Assembly: GCA_034368805.1 (NCBI GenBank)
Contig: JAXMLJ010000105.1
Location: 1 to 29,716 of the forward strand
Direction: 5' to 3'
Source: UBA2272 sp034368805
Lineage (GTDB): Bacteria > Actinomycetota > Coriobacteriia > Anaerosomatales > Anaerosomataceae
Length of the DNA stretch: 29,716 nt
The translations under genes were made by a program, and so were the position numbers. Under the pieces are notes generated by a model. That model had not been told where the DNA came from. It saw only the letters and a list, made by a program, of their open reading frames with translations, and made no database searches. Shown here in pieces: positions 29,628-29,716 of the stretch (the first letter of the stretch is position 1; every line of letters starts with the position of its first letter).

Positions 29628-29716
29628 CGGTCCACCTCCCCGAAGACGGGGTCGAGCGAACCGAGGATCACGATAAGATCGGAGAGCGTGTAGCCCTCGG
29701 ACACGAGCGGAAGGAG
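29624..29716 (-). CDS. nuoD: NADH-quinone oxidoreductase subunit D, last 30 residues
   Basis: Only the 3' end lies in the window. The frame ends with an ILGSLDPVFGEVDR tail, the characteristic C-terminus of NuoD, the 49-kDa quinone-site subunit. Its stop overlaps the nuoH start, which places nuoD directly next to nuoH with no room for nuoE, nuoF or nuoG. Confidence 0.88.
   Translation of the reverse strand, partial: LLPLVSEGYTLSDLIVILGSLDPVFGEVDR

Overview
The window is a dense, GC-rich bacterial chromosome segment in which every gene I can support lies on the minus strand. Genes therefore run from high to low coordinates. Most neighbours touch or overlap by 1-29 bases with ATGA, GTGA or TGATG junctions. 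Gene content (scpA-scpB-rluB, complex I, cobUTSC, aro/tyr genes), frequent GTG starts and strong GC bias at third codon positions suggest a deep-branching Actinomycetota or similar high-GC anaerobe. I cannot name the lineage more closely from the sequence alone.

Layout in direction of transcription. (1) 29716-21146: the end of a complex I operon, nuoD (3' end only), nuoH, a composite nuoI, then nuoJ, K, L, M, N. There is no nuoE, F or G between nuoD and nuoH, and NuoI carries a roughly 500-residue GltD-like FAD/NAD(P) module inside it. This is the most unusual thing in the window. (2) 21145-18841: a regulatory stretch with a CRP-type palindrome, a candidate promoter and a strong hairpin; a small FlgM-like protein; a second structured leader that folds on paper into a three-way junction against the ribosome binding site; and pilB, a type IV pilus assembly ATPase with a cyclic-di-GMP-type N-terminal domain. 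(3) 18824-16324: deoB and pdp, nucleoside salvage. (4) 16322-11171: a DHH-CBS-CBS-tRNA nucleotidyltransferase fusion, a membrane metalloprotease, trpS, scpA and scpB. (5) 10555-6798: rluB, translationally coupled to cobU-cobT-cobS-cobC, the lower-ligand assembly and salvage end of cobalamin synthesis. (6) 6683-6100: a Phd/YefM-RelE/ParE toxin-antitoxin pair with its own operator-promoter. (7) 5974-1: hisC, aroF, tyrA, aroA, cmk and plsC (cut by the window edge), an aromatic amino acid block feeding into cmk-plsC.

How the parts fit. AroF, AroA, TyrA and HisC can cover the first step of the shikimate pathway, its EPSP step, and the tyrosine-side dehydrogenase and transaminase steps. Pdp and DeoB turn pyrimidine deoxynucleosides into deoxyribose 5-phosphate. 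CobU, CobT, CobS and CobC attach the nucleotide loop of B12. The Nuo genes give the membrane arm and part of the connecting arm of a complex I-like proton pump whose electron donor may enter through the composite NuoI. No RNA genes, CRISPR arrays, insertion sequences or gene-free gaps longer than 300 bases were found. The longest gap, 20909-21145, is regulatory-looking.
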